A DNA stretch of 35,478 nucleotides, taken from NCBI GenBank assembly GCA_902551895.1, contig CACDEU010000012.1, positions 1-35,478 on the forward strand, in the 5' to 3' direction. Both the position numbers and the translations under genes were made by a program. Under the pieces are notes generated by a model that was not told the origin of the DNA, did not search any database, and worked only from the letters and a program-made list of their open reading frames with translations. Source of the stretch: an uncultured Pelagibacteraceae bacterium (GTDB lineage Bacteria > Pseudomonadota > Alphaproteobacteria > Pelagibacterales > Pelagibacteraceae). Shown one piece after another: positions 1-7,251 of the stretch (position 1 is the first letter of the stretch; each line of letters opens with the position of its first letter).

Positions 1-1
1 A

Positions 2-610
2 AATATTTTAACTCATTGTAATGCTGGTTGGCTTGCAACAATTAATTGGGGAACTGCAACTTCTCCGATTTATCATGCACATAAAAAAGGAATACCAGTT
101 CATGTATGGGCAGATGAAACAAGACCAAGAAACCAAGGAGCTAATTTAACTTCTTACGAATTAAACGAAGAAAATGTATCTAATACTATTATTGCAGATA
201 ATGCTGGAGGTATTTTAATGCAAAGAGGTGAGGTTGATATGTGCATCGTTGGAACAGATAGAACATTAGCTAATGGTGATGTTTGTAATAAAATTGGAAC
301 TTATCTCAAAGCACTAGCGGCCAAAGATAATAATGTTCCATTTTATGTAGCGCTACCAAGTTCAACAATTGATTGGGATATAAAAAATTATAAAGATATA
401 CCAATAGAAGAAAGGAATTCAGAAGAACTATCTCACATAGAGGGCTTGGATGAAAATGGAAATGTTAAAAAAATACAAATATATCCTAAAAAAAGTAAAG
501 CTATGAACTTAGCTTTTGATGTAACACCTGCCAAATATATTACAGGATTGATTACAGAAAAAGGTGTGTGTGAAGCATCTGAAAAAGGATTAAAAGATTT
601 GTTCAAATGA
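2..610 (+). CDS. mtnA: S-methyl-5-thioribose-1-phosphate isomerase, C-terminal part (truncated by window edge)
   Basis: This is the 3' part of an aldose-ketose isomerase that converts 5-methylthioribose-1-phosphate (and, in some relatives, 5-deoxyribose-1-phosphate) to the ribulose form in the cytoplasm. The reading frame is open from base 2, and its start lies outside the window. Visible family motifs are THCNAG near the left edge, which carries the catalytic Cys, then [11 protein letters not shown], then IVGTDR, which carries the catalytic Asp. The C-terminal PSSTIDWD and the KG segments are also typical. Family members are about 340-370 residues and roughly 200 are visible here. Its stop overlaps the next start (ATGA). 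The same motifs occur in eIF-2B-like relatives, but the Cys/Asp pair and the nearby aldolase and polyamine genes favour MtnA. Confidence 0.93.
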   Translation, partial: NILTHCNAGWLATINWGTATSPIYHAHKKGIPVHVWADETRPRNQGANLTSYELNEENVSNTIIADNAGGILMQRGEVDMCIVGTDRTLANGDVCNKIGTYLKALAAKDNNVPFYVALPSSTIDWDIKNYKDIPIEERNSEELSHIEGLDENGNVKKIQIYPKKSKAMNLAFDVTPAKYITGLITEKGVCEASEKGLKDLFK

Positions 611-1407
611 AAATTAAATCAATAATTTTAATAAGCATATTTTTTTCTATTGTTATTTTTGAAAAAACTTTCTCAAAAGGATTTTATATAGGTCAAATGA
701 TTAGTGGTGAAATTGAAGTAAATAAATCATTTAAAATTAAACTTCCAAAAGGTGAATGGGAGGTTGTAAGAAAAAGCTCCGATGTTAGATATGGTTTAAA
801 TCAAAGAATTGTTGGTATTGTAAGAGTTGAAAATAATGAATGGTTTGAGGCTATCGAAATTTATGAAGGCATGCTAGGGGGATTATATCAAGCGGCAGTT
901 AATGAAGCTATTACAGAAATGGTTTTTAAAAACAAATATGATGGGTGCTATGAAAGACCAGAATATTACAAATTAGGTTTATTTAGAAAAGGTAGCACTC
1001 ATAACTGTATTTTTATAGAACCTTGGGATTTACCAAAAGAACTAACCAACCCAGATGACCCTGAAACAAGAGGAATGGCTGCGGCTTATAATAAATGGAT
1101 TAAACAAAATAACTATTTAGTTCCTAGTATTGTGCTTACTAGTAATCATAGTTACTTTTCTCGATTAGTTGGAGGTAATTGGTATAGAGTAACTTATATT
1201 GCAGATCCAAGAATGTTTAATGCTCCTGAAACTAAATTTAAAACATTAGAGTCAACTGAGTATCATGGTCGTAATATAGAAAACTTTCCAGAACATAAAA
1301 AAGTTATGGATGAATTTGTTAAATTATCTTTTCAAAGACATCAAGAATTTGAAAATACTTTAAAGGCGAGGGGATATCACAGATTAAAATTTGAAGATTT
1401 AAAATAA
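607..1407 (+). CDS. Exported protein of unknown function
   Basis: I do not recognise the family. The 266-residue product starts with a short basic stretch (MKIK) and a hydrophobic run of about 16 residues (to about residue 20), followed by KTFSKG. This looks like a Sec signal peptide. There is no lipobox Cys. The rest is soluble, rich in aromatic and charged residues, with two cysteines (CYERPEYY and HNCIF) that could form a disulfide. The gene overlaps mtnA by 4 bases (ATGA) and the aldolase by 1 base (TAATG), so it is very probably co-translated with them. That is odd, because its neighbours are cytoplasmic enzymes. Function is unknown. A periplasmic role is inferred only from the signal peptide. 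Confidence 0.85.
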   Translation: MKIKSIILISIFFSIVIFEKTFSKGFYIGQMISGEIEVNKSFKIKLPKGEWEVVRKSSDVRYGLNQRIVGIVRVENNEWFEAIEIYEGMLGGLYQAAVNEAITEMVFKNKYDGCYERPEYYKLGLFRKGSTHNCIFIEPWDLPKELTNPDDPETRGMAAAYNKWIKQNNYLVPSIVLTSNHSYFSRLVGGNWYRVTYIADPRMFNAPETKFKTLESTEYHGRNIENFPEHKKVMDEFVKLSFQRHQEFENTLKARGYHRLKFEDLK

Positions 1408-2072
1408 TGAAAAATATAAAAGAAAGAGAAGATATAATTAAGTTTGCACTAATGCTTAATACTACGAATTTATCCCCTCTTAGATCGGGAAATCTTTCTA
1501 TAAGGGTAATTGAAAATGATGTTGAAGGGTTCCTTCTAACACCTTCTGGAATTAAATATGAAACTCTTAAACCAGAAGATATTGTTTTTCTTGCCTTAGA
1601 TGAAAAATATGACAATTTAAAAATGTTTAATTCAGGATTAAATCCATCATCTGAATGGCGTTTTCATCAAGATGTTTATATAAAAAAAAGAGAAGCAAAA
1701 GCAATCGTTCATGCTCATTCTCCTCACGCAACTGCAGTTTCAACTCACGGTAAATCAATTCCTGCCTTTCATTACATGGTTGCTCTTGCTGGTGGAGACG
1801 ATATTAAATGTGCTGAATATGCAACCTTTGGTACACCAGATTTATCAATTAATATTATAAAAGCTTTAGAAAAAAGAAAAGGTTGCTTAATGTCAAACCA
1901 TGGACAGTTAACAATCGGTGGAACTTTAAAACAAGCTTTCGAACTTGCACAAGAGATAGAAAATATTTGTCATCAATACATAATTGCTTTAAAATTAGGA
2001 AAGCCTAAGATTCTTTCATCTACAGAGATGAGTAAAATCTTAGATAAAATAATTCATTATAAAAAGGGTTAA
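1407..2072 (+). CDS. Class II aldolase, candidate 5-methylthioribulose/5-deoxyribulose-1-phosphate aldolase
   Basis: A 221-residue zinc aldolase of the AraD/FucA (class II aldolase/adducin) family. The expected active site is present: Glu83 in PSSEW (equivalent of the FucA catalytic Glu), and zinc ligands His102 and His104 in VHAHSPHAT and His165 in SNHGQ. The length is normal. The product of the upstream isomerase MtnA is a ketose-1-phosphate, which this enzyme could split to dihydroxyacetone phosphate and an aldehyde. Those are the steps known from the MTA/5'-deoxyadenosine shunt (DHAP shunt) of other bacteria. Alternatives are fuculose-phosphate aldolase or MtnB dehydratase. No other mtn genes (mtnC, mtnD, mtnW) are in view, which argues against the classical methionine salvage route. 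The family call is firm; the substrate is inferred from neighbours. Confidence 0.82.
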   Translation: MKNIKEREDIIKFALMLNTTNLSPLRSGNLSIRVIENDVEGFLLTPSGIKYETLKPEDIVFLALDEKYDNLKMFNSGLNPSSEWRFHQDVYIKKREAKAIVHAHSPHATAVSTHGKSIPAFHYMVALAGGDDIKCAEYATFGTPDLSINIIKALEKRKGCLMSNHGQLTIGGTLKQAFELAQEIENICHQYIIALKLGKPKILSSTEMSKILDKIIHYKKG

Positions 2073-2096
2073 CTTTTTATAATTTTAGAGGGAAAT

Positions 2097-3137
2097 ATGA
2101 TTAAAGTAGGGGAGCATGTTACTCTAGATATAATTGGAACTAAGAAAGAATACGATGCATCTTTCTTTGAAAGTTTAGTTCATAAAATTGCCGAAAAAGC
2201 AAAAGTAACAGTTTTAAATATAGCAAAGTATAAATTTGAACCTCAAGGTTTTACTTTAGTAGCCTTATTAGCCGAAAGTCATATTAGTTTTCATACATAT
2301 CCTGAAAAAGGAATAATAAGTTTTGATTTTTATACTTGTGGAACAGTTGCACCATCTATTGCATTAGATGTTATAAAAAAAGAAATTGAACACAATAGAA
2401 TTATTAAAAAGGAACTAAATAGAGATACAATTTCTTTTTATTATGACAATACAAGTACAAAAGGATTACAAAAAAATTATTTGGTTAAAGAAGTTTTAGA
2501 GGATTTTAAATCAAAAGTAGGCCAGCATGTTGAAATATTAGATTTAGTAGAATATGGAAAATCATTGTTTATAGACGGTGATTTACAAGTTGCTGAGAGC
2601 GATGAACATTTATATAGCGGTACATTTGTAAATTCTGCAATGAAATTAAATAAAAGCAAAGATAGAGCAGCAATTATTGGTGGAGGTGATGGGGGAGTCG
2701 CACGAGAATGCATTGCAAAAGGTTTTGGATTTATTGATTGGTATGAATTAGACCCAGAAGTAGTTGATGTTTGTAAAAAACACATTGGCTCTATAGGTAG
2801 AAACGCTACTGAGAAAAATTCTGTAAAATGTGTTTGGGGTGATGCATTTGAAAGTATTAAAAAAATTGAAGATGATGCTTATGATAAAATATTTATTGAT
2901 TTAAATGACGATCAATTTTGCATAGATCTAGCAGCTAAAAATATGAATTCATTAGTAAGAATTCTTAAACCTGATGGAGTTATAACTGCTCAAGTTGGAA
3001 GCCAAGATAAAAAACCAAAACAAGTGGATAATTGGTTGAATGTGTTTAACAAAAACTTTGGCAATGCTACCTTAGATAGAGTATATATCCCAAGCTTTGA
3101 TAGTTCTTGGAATTTTTACTCATCAATTAACCATTAA
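2097..3137 (+). CDS. Fused S-adenosylmethionine decarboxylase / spermidine synthase-like aminopropyltransferase
   Basis: A 346-residue bifunctional protein. Residues 1-115 are a prokaryotic AdoMet decarboxylase proenzyme (SpeD). The self-cleavage site that makes the pyruvoyl group is Glu60-Ser61 in AESHISFHTYPE, with His66 and Cys81 (TCG) at the usual catalytic spacing. Residues 125-346 are a spermidine-synthase-fold aminopropyltransferase (SpeE). It has Gln164, GGGDGG at 195-200, Glu217 and Asp219 in YELDPE, and the acidic pair Asp268/Asp271. The two activities are consecutive: dcAdoMet made by the first domain donates aminopropyl in the second and releases methylthioadenosine. A GAGGG ribosome site precedes the ATG, and the gap to the aldolase is 24 bases. 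Some aminopropyltransferase positions deviate from consensus (YHE is YSG), so the exact polyamine product is uncertain. Confidence 0.92.
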   Translation: MIKVGEHVTLDIIGTKKEYDASFFESLVHKIAEKAKVTVLNIAKYKFEPQGFTLVALLAESHISFHTYPEKGIISFDFYTCGTVAPSIALDVIKKEIEHNRIIKKELNRDTISFYYDNTSTKGLQKNYLVKEVLEDFKSKVGQHVEILDLVEYGKSLFIDGDLQVAESDEHLYSGTFVNSAMKLNKSKDRAAIIGGGDGGVARECIAKGFGFIDWYELDPEVVDVCKKHIGSIGRNATEKNSVKCVWGDAFESIKKIEDDAYDKIFIDLNDDQFCIDLAAKNMNSLVRILKPDGVITAQVGSQDKKPKQVDNWLNVFNKNFGNATLDRVYIPSFDSSWNFYSSINH

Positions 3138-3161
3138 TTTTATCTTTTTAAATCTCAGTTT

Positions 3162-3201
3162 TTGTGGAATAATGTGTTTTAATTAATATTAATTATAGGG
3201 G
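3162..3201 (+). promoter_or_regulatory. Possible promoter and AT palindrome before the ABC binding-protein gene
   Basis: In the 70-base gap before the binding-protein gene, TTGTGG (3162-3167) lies 16 bases before TAATAT (3184-3189). A perfect 16-base palindrome, TAATTAATATTAATTA (3180-3195), covers the -10 region. A good AGGGGA ribosome site follows at 3197-3202, five bases before ATG 3208. The palindrome is pure A/T, so chance is a real possibility. Confidence 0.35.
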
Positions 3202-3207
3202 AAAATA

Positions 3208-4071
3208 ATGAAATTGAAAAAAATTATATTAAGCGTTTTTGCTTCAATATTTCTTTTTAGTTCATCTCTATCAGCAGATACTATTAGAATTGCAACAGAG
3301 GGCGCATACCCTCCTTGGAACGATTCATCTGAAGATGGAAAGCTAATTGGATTTGAAGTTGACCTTGCAAACTGGCTTTGTATTTACATGCAAAGAGATT
3401 GTAAAATTGTAGCACAAGACTGGGATGGAATGATTCCATCTTTAAGATTGAGAAAATACGATGCCATTATGGCAGGTATGTCTATTACTGATGAAAGAAA
3501 AAAAGTAATAACTTTTTCTCAAGGTTATGCTGATGAAGTTGCATCCCTTGCAGTAATGAAAGGTTCTGATCTTGAAGGAATGTCTACACCAGAAGGTATA
3601 AATTTATCTTTAGGTGGTAAAGATGTTAAAGCTGCTCTTAAAACTATTACAGGAGCTTTAGCTGGTAAAACTGTTTGTACACAAACTGGAACTATTCACC
3701 AAAACTTTTTAGAGTCAGGCGATGTAGGATCAGTTGATGTTAGAACTTACAAAACTCAAGATGAAGTTAACCTAGATCTATCAGCAGGTAGATGTGATGC
3801 AGCATTAGCTGCAGCAGTAGCGTTTACTGACTATGCTGAAAAATCTGGAAAAGATGTTGTCCTAGTTGGACCAACTTTCTCTGGTGGACATTTTGGAAAC
3901 GGAGTAGGTGTTGGTTTAAGACAGGAAGCACAATTTGGATCAGACTCTGCTTTTGGTAAAAGAGATGCTCAATTACTTAAAGATTTCAATAAAGCTATCG
4001 ACCAAGCAAGAAAAACTGGAAAAATTAGTGAGCTTGCTATTAAATGGTTTGGCTTTGACGCATCAATGTAA
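3208..4071 (+). CDS. Amino-acid ABC transporter substrate-binding protein (lysine/arginine/ornithine/octopine type)
   Basis: A periplasmic solute-binding protein of the SBP_bac_3 family, 287 residues. Residues 1-23 form a clear signal peptide (MKLKK, hydrophobic core, SLSA before D). The mature start DTIRIATEGAYPPWN, then GFEVDLA, WDGMIPSL, KYDAIMAGMSITDER, and the C-terminal IKWFGFD, are hallmarks of the cationic amino-acid and opine-binding branch (HisJ/OccT/NocT-like). Two inserted cysteines (WLCIYMQRDC) are also typical of that branch. It is followed by two permease genes, separated by a strong hairpin that probably lets the binding protein be made in excess. Arginine, ornithine or lysine is the likely ligand class, but the substrate is not proven by sequence. 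The polyamine genes upstream make a nitrogen-rich cation plausible. Confidence 0.93.
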   Translation: MKLKKIILSVFASIFLFSSSLSADTIRIATEGAYPPWNDSSEDGKLIGFEVDLANWLCIYMQRDCKIVAQDWDGMIPSLRLRKYDAIMAGMSITDERKKVITFSQGYADEVASLAVMKGSDLEGMSTPEGINLSLGGKDVKAALKTITGALAGKTVCTQTGTIHQNFLESGDVGSVDVRTYKTQDEVNLDLSAGRCDAALAAAVAFTDYAEKSGKDVVLVGPTFSGGHFGNGVGVGLRQEAQFGSDSAFGKRDAQLLKDFNKAIDQARKTGKISELAIKWFGFDASM

Positions 4072-4082
4072 ATTTAAAATTT

Positions 4083-4108
4083 AAAAGGCGGTAATCTTAC
4101 CGCCTTTT
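4083..4108 (+). terminator. Perfect intercistronic hairpin (partial terminator / mRNA 3' stabiliser)
   Basis: AAAAGGCGGTAA is followed by TC and then its exact reverse complement TTACCGCCTTTT, a 12-base perfect stem with a GC-rich core. It lies 11 bases after the binding-protein stop and ends three bases before the permease ATG at 4112. It has only four T residues at its end, so partial termination or protection of the upstream mRNA from 3' decay is more likely than full termination. It occupies the place where a ribosome site for the permease would be. Confidence 0.75.
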
Positions 4109-4111
4109 ACC

Positions 4112-4804
4112 ATGGAATTAATATCATTTGGAGATAACGGTTGGGGTGATGAGCTCTTTGTAGCTTCTCTTATGACTATTGCTGTTGCAATTACAGCAAT
4201 GTTAATTGGTTTTTTATTTGCATTAGTTTTTACTCCTTTAAAACTTTCAAAAAATAAATTTTTAAATTTAATTGCAAATTCTTACACTACGGTTGTCAGA
4301 GGTGTGCCTGAACTCTTGGTTATTTACCTTTTCTTTTTCGGCGGAAGTAGTGCAATTATGTATGTTGCTCAGATATTTGGCTATTATGATTATATTGAAA
4401 TAAATGCATTTATTACTGGTGCTACATCAATTGGAATTATTTCTGGTGCTTATTCTACAGAAGTTTTTAGAGGAGCAATTCAATCAATAGATAAAGGTCA
4501 ATTCGAGGCTTGCCATGTTTTAGGTTTAAAAAAATATATATATTTTTTTAAAGTAATCATGCCTCAAATGTTAAGGTTGGCAATACCTAATCTAAGTAAT
4601 GTTTGGCAAATAACTTTAAAAGATACTTCTTTAATTTCAGTTACTGGATTAGTTGAAATTATGAGACAGTCCTATATTGCAGCTGGATCAACTAGAGATC
4701 CACTTTTCTTTTATTCTTTTGCTGCACTATTATATTTGATGCTCACTTATTTAAGTATGAAATTAATCAATAGATTAGAAAAAAACTATAGCAGAGGATA
4801 TTAA
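4112..4804 (+). CDS. Amino-acid ABC transporter permease (HisQ/OccQ-like)
   Basis: A 230-residue inner-membrane permease with about five hydrophobic spans and the BPD_transp_1 fold of polar amino-acid transporters. The family signatures TTVVRGVPELLVIYLFFFGG near residues 58-80 and GAYSTEVFRGAIQSIDKGQFEA (the EAA loop that docks the ATPase) are clear. The start is ATG 4112 directly after the hairpin, with no Shine-Dalgarno sequence. Its stop overlaps the next ATG (TAATG). It should pair with the following permease as a heterodimer. Confidence 0.93.
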   Translation: MELISFGDNGWGDELFVASLMTIAVAITAMLIGFLFALVFTPLKLSKNKFLNLIANSYTTVVRGVPELLVIYLFFFGGSSAIMYVAQIFGYYDYIEINAFITGATSIGIISGAYSTEVFRGAIQSIDKGQFEACHVLGLKKYIYFFKVIMPQMLRLAIPNLSNVWQITLKDTSLISVTGLVEIMRQSYIAAGSTRDPLFFYSFAALLYLMLTYLSMKLINRLEKNYSRGY

Positions 4805-5478
4805 TGGATTTAGAATTAATAATAACAAGTTTCCCAAAATTATTAGGTGCAACAGTGATAACTTTAAAACTTTTATCAGCATCATTATTTTTTGGATTAA
4901 TTTTAGGATTATTTTTTGCAATTCTAAGATTAAATAAAAATAAATTAGTTAGTGGATTTGCGTATGGTTATTCATATGTATTTAGAGGAACACCGCTTTT
5001 GGTTCAGATATTTATTATTTATTTTGGCCTTGGACAAATAGAATACTTAAGAACAACTTTTTTATGGGTCATTTTAAAAGAACCTTATTGGTGTGCAATC
5101 ATAGCATTTTCATTAAATACTGGTGCGTATACTTCTGAGATTTTAAGATCAGCATTTGAAACAATAAAACCAGGTATAATTGAAGCTGGCAGAAGTTTAG
5201 GATTAAATAAAGTGTTTATCTTTAGTAAAATACAAATACCAATAGCAATTAAACAGTCTTTGCCTGCATATGGCAATGAAATAATATTAATGTTAAAAGG
5301 AACATCTCTTGCAAGCACTGTAACACTTATGGATATAACTGGAGTTGCAAAATTTATTATTTCTACAACTTTTAGACCGGTGGAAGTTTTTATAATAGCA
5401 GGAAGTATTTATTTATTTATTACTTTTTTAGTTCACAACTTAATAAAATATCTCGAAAAAAAATATAGATATCAATAA
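4804..5478 (+). CDS. Amino-acid ABC transporter permease (HisM/OccM-like)
   Basis: A 224-residue membrane permease of the same family as its upstream neighbour. YVFRGTPLLVQIFIIYFGLG and the cytoplasmic EAA loop (TGAYTSEILRSAFETIKPGIIEAGRSLG) are visible. It overlaps the upstream permease by one base and converges with the gene on the other strand, overlapping it by seven bases. No ATP-binding subunit follows, so this transporter must use an ATPase encoded elsewhere or shared with another system. Confidence 0.93.
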   Translation: MDLELIITSFPKLLGATVITLKLLSASLFFGLILGLFFAILRLNKNKLVSGFAYGYSYVFRGTPLLVQIFIIYFGLGQIEYLRTTFLWVILKEPYWCAIIAFSLNTGAYTSEILRSAFETIKPGIIEAGRSLGLNKVFIFSKIQIPIAIKQSLPAYGNEIILMLKGTSLASTVTLMDITGVAKFIISTTFRPVEVFIIAGSIYLFITFLVHNLIKYLEKKYRYQ

Positions 5479-5861
5479 CTAGTATATTCTTTAATTTCTT
5501 TAATTTTTGATCCTGTGTGATTGTTTATATCTAATTTGATTTTGGCTCGAGTATCATTGAGAAAATGAATATCTCTAGACAATCTAATAAACTCTTCTCC
5601 AAAATTTGAATCTTTTTCACATTTTCTTTTATCATCTTCAATAATCCACAATTTTGAATTTATATTTTTTAAGGCAATAAATAATTTTTCTAATTTTACA
5701 TCCATTTTTACATTTTTATCTAGTTCATTTTTTAAAACTTTATATTCGTCATTTATAAAATTAAGCTTTTCGGAGTCTTTAATTCTGTCTTTTTTAATTT
5801 CTAAAATGGATATTTTATCAAAAAGTTCTCCAACAGATACTTCAACTAGAATTTTATTCAT
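5472..5861 (-). CDS. DUF6165-like protein of unknown function
   Basis: A 129-residue, highly charged and probably all-helical protein with no membrane span. The N-terminal segment ILVEVSVGELFDKISILEIKKDRI matches my memory of DUF6165 proteins, which are often found next to glycosyltransferase and surface-polysaccharide genes. That fits the divergent GT9 gene only 32 bases away. Biochemical function is unknown. Its last bases overlap the stop region of the convergent permease gene. Confidence 0.75.
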   Translation of the reverse strand: MNKILVEVSVGELFDKISILEIKKDRIKDSEKLNFINDEYKVLKNELDKNVKMDVKLEKLFIALKNINSKLWIIEDDKRKCEKDSNFGEEFIRLSRDIHFLNDTRAKIKLDINNHTGSKIKEIKEYTSY

Positions 5862-5893
5862 AAAATTTTATAGTGTGCTAAGTTGTTAAAAAT

Positions 5894-6829
5894 ATGTCTA
5901 ATATTTTAATAATAAAACACGGTTCATTAGGAGATATAGCGCAAGCTTGTGGTGCAATTCAAGATATATCTGAAAACCACAATAACGATCAAATATACTT
6001 ATTAACCACAAAGCCATATTTTGATTTATTTAAAAAAAATCCCCATTTAACAGATGTAATATTAGACAAGAGGCTATCTAGGTTTAATTTAATTTACCTT
6101 TATTTTTTGATGAGAAAAATAAAAAAATTAAAAATTTCCAAGGTTTATGATTTGCAAAATTCTTCTAGATCAAGTTTTTATAAAAAAATTTTATTTCCTA
6201 GTTCAAATTTTAATACCTGGTCTTCATCTGAAACAACACTTCCAAAAGATACAACAAAAGAAGAATTTGATAAAAAATCTGTTCTTGAGAGATTTGACCA
6301 TCAACTACAGACATCAGAAATAAATACAAAGCATACAATGCTCCCTGATTTTTCTTGGAGCTGTACAGACATTTCTAAAATAAAATCAGAATATAAATTG
6401 GAAAAATACATTGTTTTATTTCCATTTTGTTCACCTCATCTTGCTCAAAAAAAGTGGCCTTATTACAATGAGCTAATTGAAAAAATAAAAAATAAATATA
6501 ATGATCAGTACAAAATTATAGTAGCGCCCGGCCCAGATGAAATTATTGAATCAAAAGATATCAATGCATTATGTGTTCTTGATAATGGAAAAGCTTTAGA
6601 TATTTCTCAACTTTCTTCATTAATTAAAGATAGTGAATTTGTTATTGCAAATGATACAGGTCCCGCACATATGGCAGCACACTTAGGAGCCAAAGGTTTA
6701 ACTTTATTTGGATCTCATACAACAGCTTACAAAGTAAGCATTGAAAGAGAGAACTTTAAAGCAATTCAAGTTAATGATTTAGTAAAACTATCTACAGATA
6801 AAGTTTTAGAAAAAATTATTTTAAATTAA
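5894..6829 (+). CDS. Glycosyltransferase family 9 (heptosyltransferase-like)
   Basis: A 311-residue GT-B glycosyltransferase related to the ADP-heptose:LPS heptosyltransferases (WaaC/WaaF/RfaQ). It has the N-terminal acceptor motif IIKHGSLGDIAQACGAI and the C-terminal nucleotide-sugar motif NDTGPAHMAAHLGAKGLTLFG (about residues 253-273), where the Asp of NDTGPAH is functionally important in the family. It is likely a cytoplasmic or peripheral inner-membrane enzyme adding a sugar to a lipid-linked core. The true donor sugar is unknown. It converges with the next gene, and the two stop codons overlap (TTA and TAA share bases 6827-6828). Confidence 0.9.
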   Translation: MSNILIIKHGSLGDIAQACGAIQDISENHNNDQIYLLTTKPYFDLFKKNPHLTDVILDKRLSRFNLIYLYFLMRKIKKLKISKVYDLQNSSRSSFYKKILFPSSNFNTWSSSETTLPKDTTKEEFDKKSVLERFDHQLQTSEINTKHTMLPDFSWSCTDISKIKSEYKLEKYIVLFPFCSPHLAQKKWPYYNELIEKIKNKYNDQYKIIVAPGPDEIIESKDINALCVLDNGKALDISQLSSLIKDSEFVIANDTGPAHMAAHLGAKGLTLFGSHTTAYKVSIERENFKAIQVNDLVKLSTDKVLEKIILN

Positions 6830-7239
6830 ATATAAATTTTATCTGCTAATCCGTAACAAAGAATTGCACTTAAAATTGTAAAAACTAATGGTGCAATTAC
6901 ACCTTCGTTTGAGTCATTTTTTATTCCAGTTTTATCAATCTTTATAGAATAAGTATTCACTAAAAAGATGCATAAGTTTTGTACAAAAACTAAGTTAAAA
7001 AATCCCCATGTTCCCTCAACTCCTCCTGGTCTAACAAACATAATGTAAATTGCCATTAAGACTGCGCCGAGAAAAAGAGCTCCACACATTCTCATCATAG
7101 TAGATGCTGTTTCATCTATTTGAAATTTTTCACGAAATTTTTTTGTTCCTATTATTAACTGGAAAGCGTAAACACCTAATCCAATAAAATGAACTAAGAA
7201 AATTATTAAGTAGATTATTCCATTAAATTTATCGATCAT
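6826..7239 (-). CDS. Small four-span membrane protein, unknown function
   Basis: A 137-residue protein with four hydrophobic segments at about residues 8-28, 47-67, 79-98 and 113-133. There is a basic loop after the first span (GTKKFREKF) and a conserved-looking FVRPGGVEGTWGFFN segment between spans 2 and 3. No catalytic motif is recognised. It lies 12 bases downstream of the GT4 gene on the same strand and probably shares its transcript. A role in the envelope is a guess from context. Confidence 0.8.
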   Translation of the reverse strand: MIDKFNGIIYLIIFLVHFIGLGVYAFQLIIGTKKFREKFQIDETASTMMRMCGALFLGAVLMAIYIMFVRPGGVEGTWGFFNLVFVQNLCIFLVNTYSIKIDKTGIKNDSNEGVIAPLVFTILSAILCYGLADKIYI

Positions 7240-7251
7240 AAATTTATCTTA

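Noticed and set aside
1319-1615. Minus-strand open frame of about 98 codons across the exported-protein/aldolase junction
   Set aside because: It lies antisense to two well-supported genes, has no family motif, and no ribosome site. Such frames are common in AT-rich DNA.
1407-2072. Calling the aldolase MtnB (methylthioribulose-1-phosphate dehydratase)
   Set aside because: The HAHSPHAT zinc site and the PSSEW Glu resemble FucA-type aldolases, and no mtnC/mtnD/mtnW is present. It is kept only as an alternative.
2477-2785. Minus-strand open frame inside the speD-speE gene
   Set aside because: It is antisense to conserved catalytic motifs and has Ser/Leu-rich low-complexity composition typical of a shadow frame.
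3138-3207. Riboswitch in front of the ABC binding-protein gene
   Set aside because: Only 70 bases are free, with no multi-stem structure and no known SAR11 riboswitch motif (glycine, SAM-V). It holds a possible promoter and a ribosome site only.
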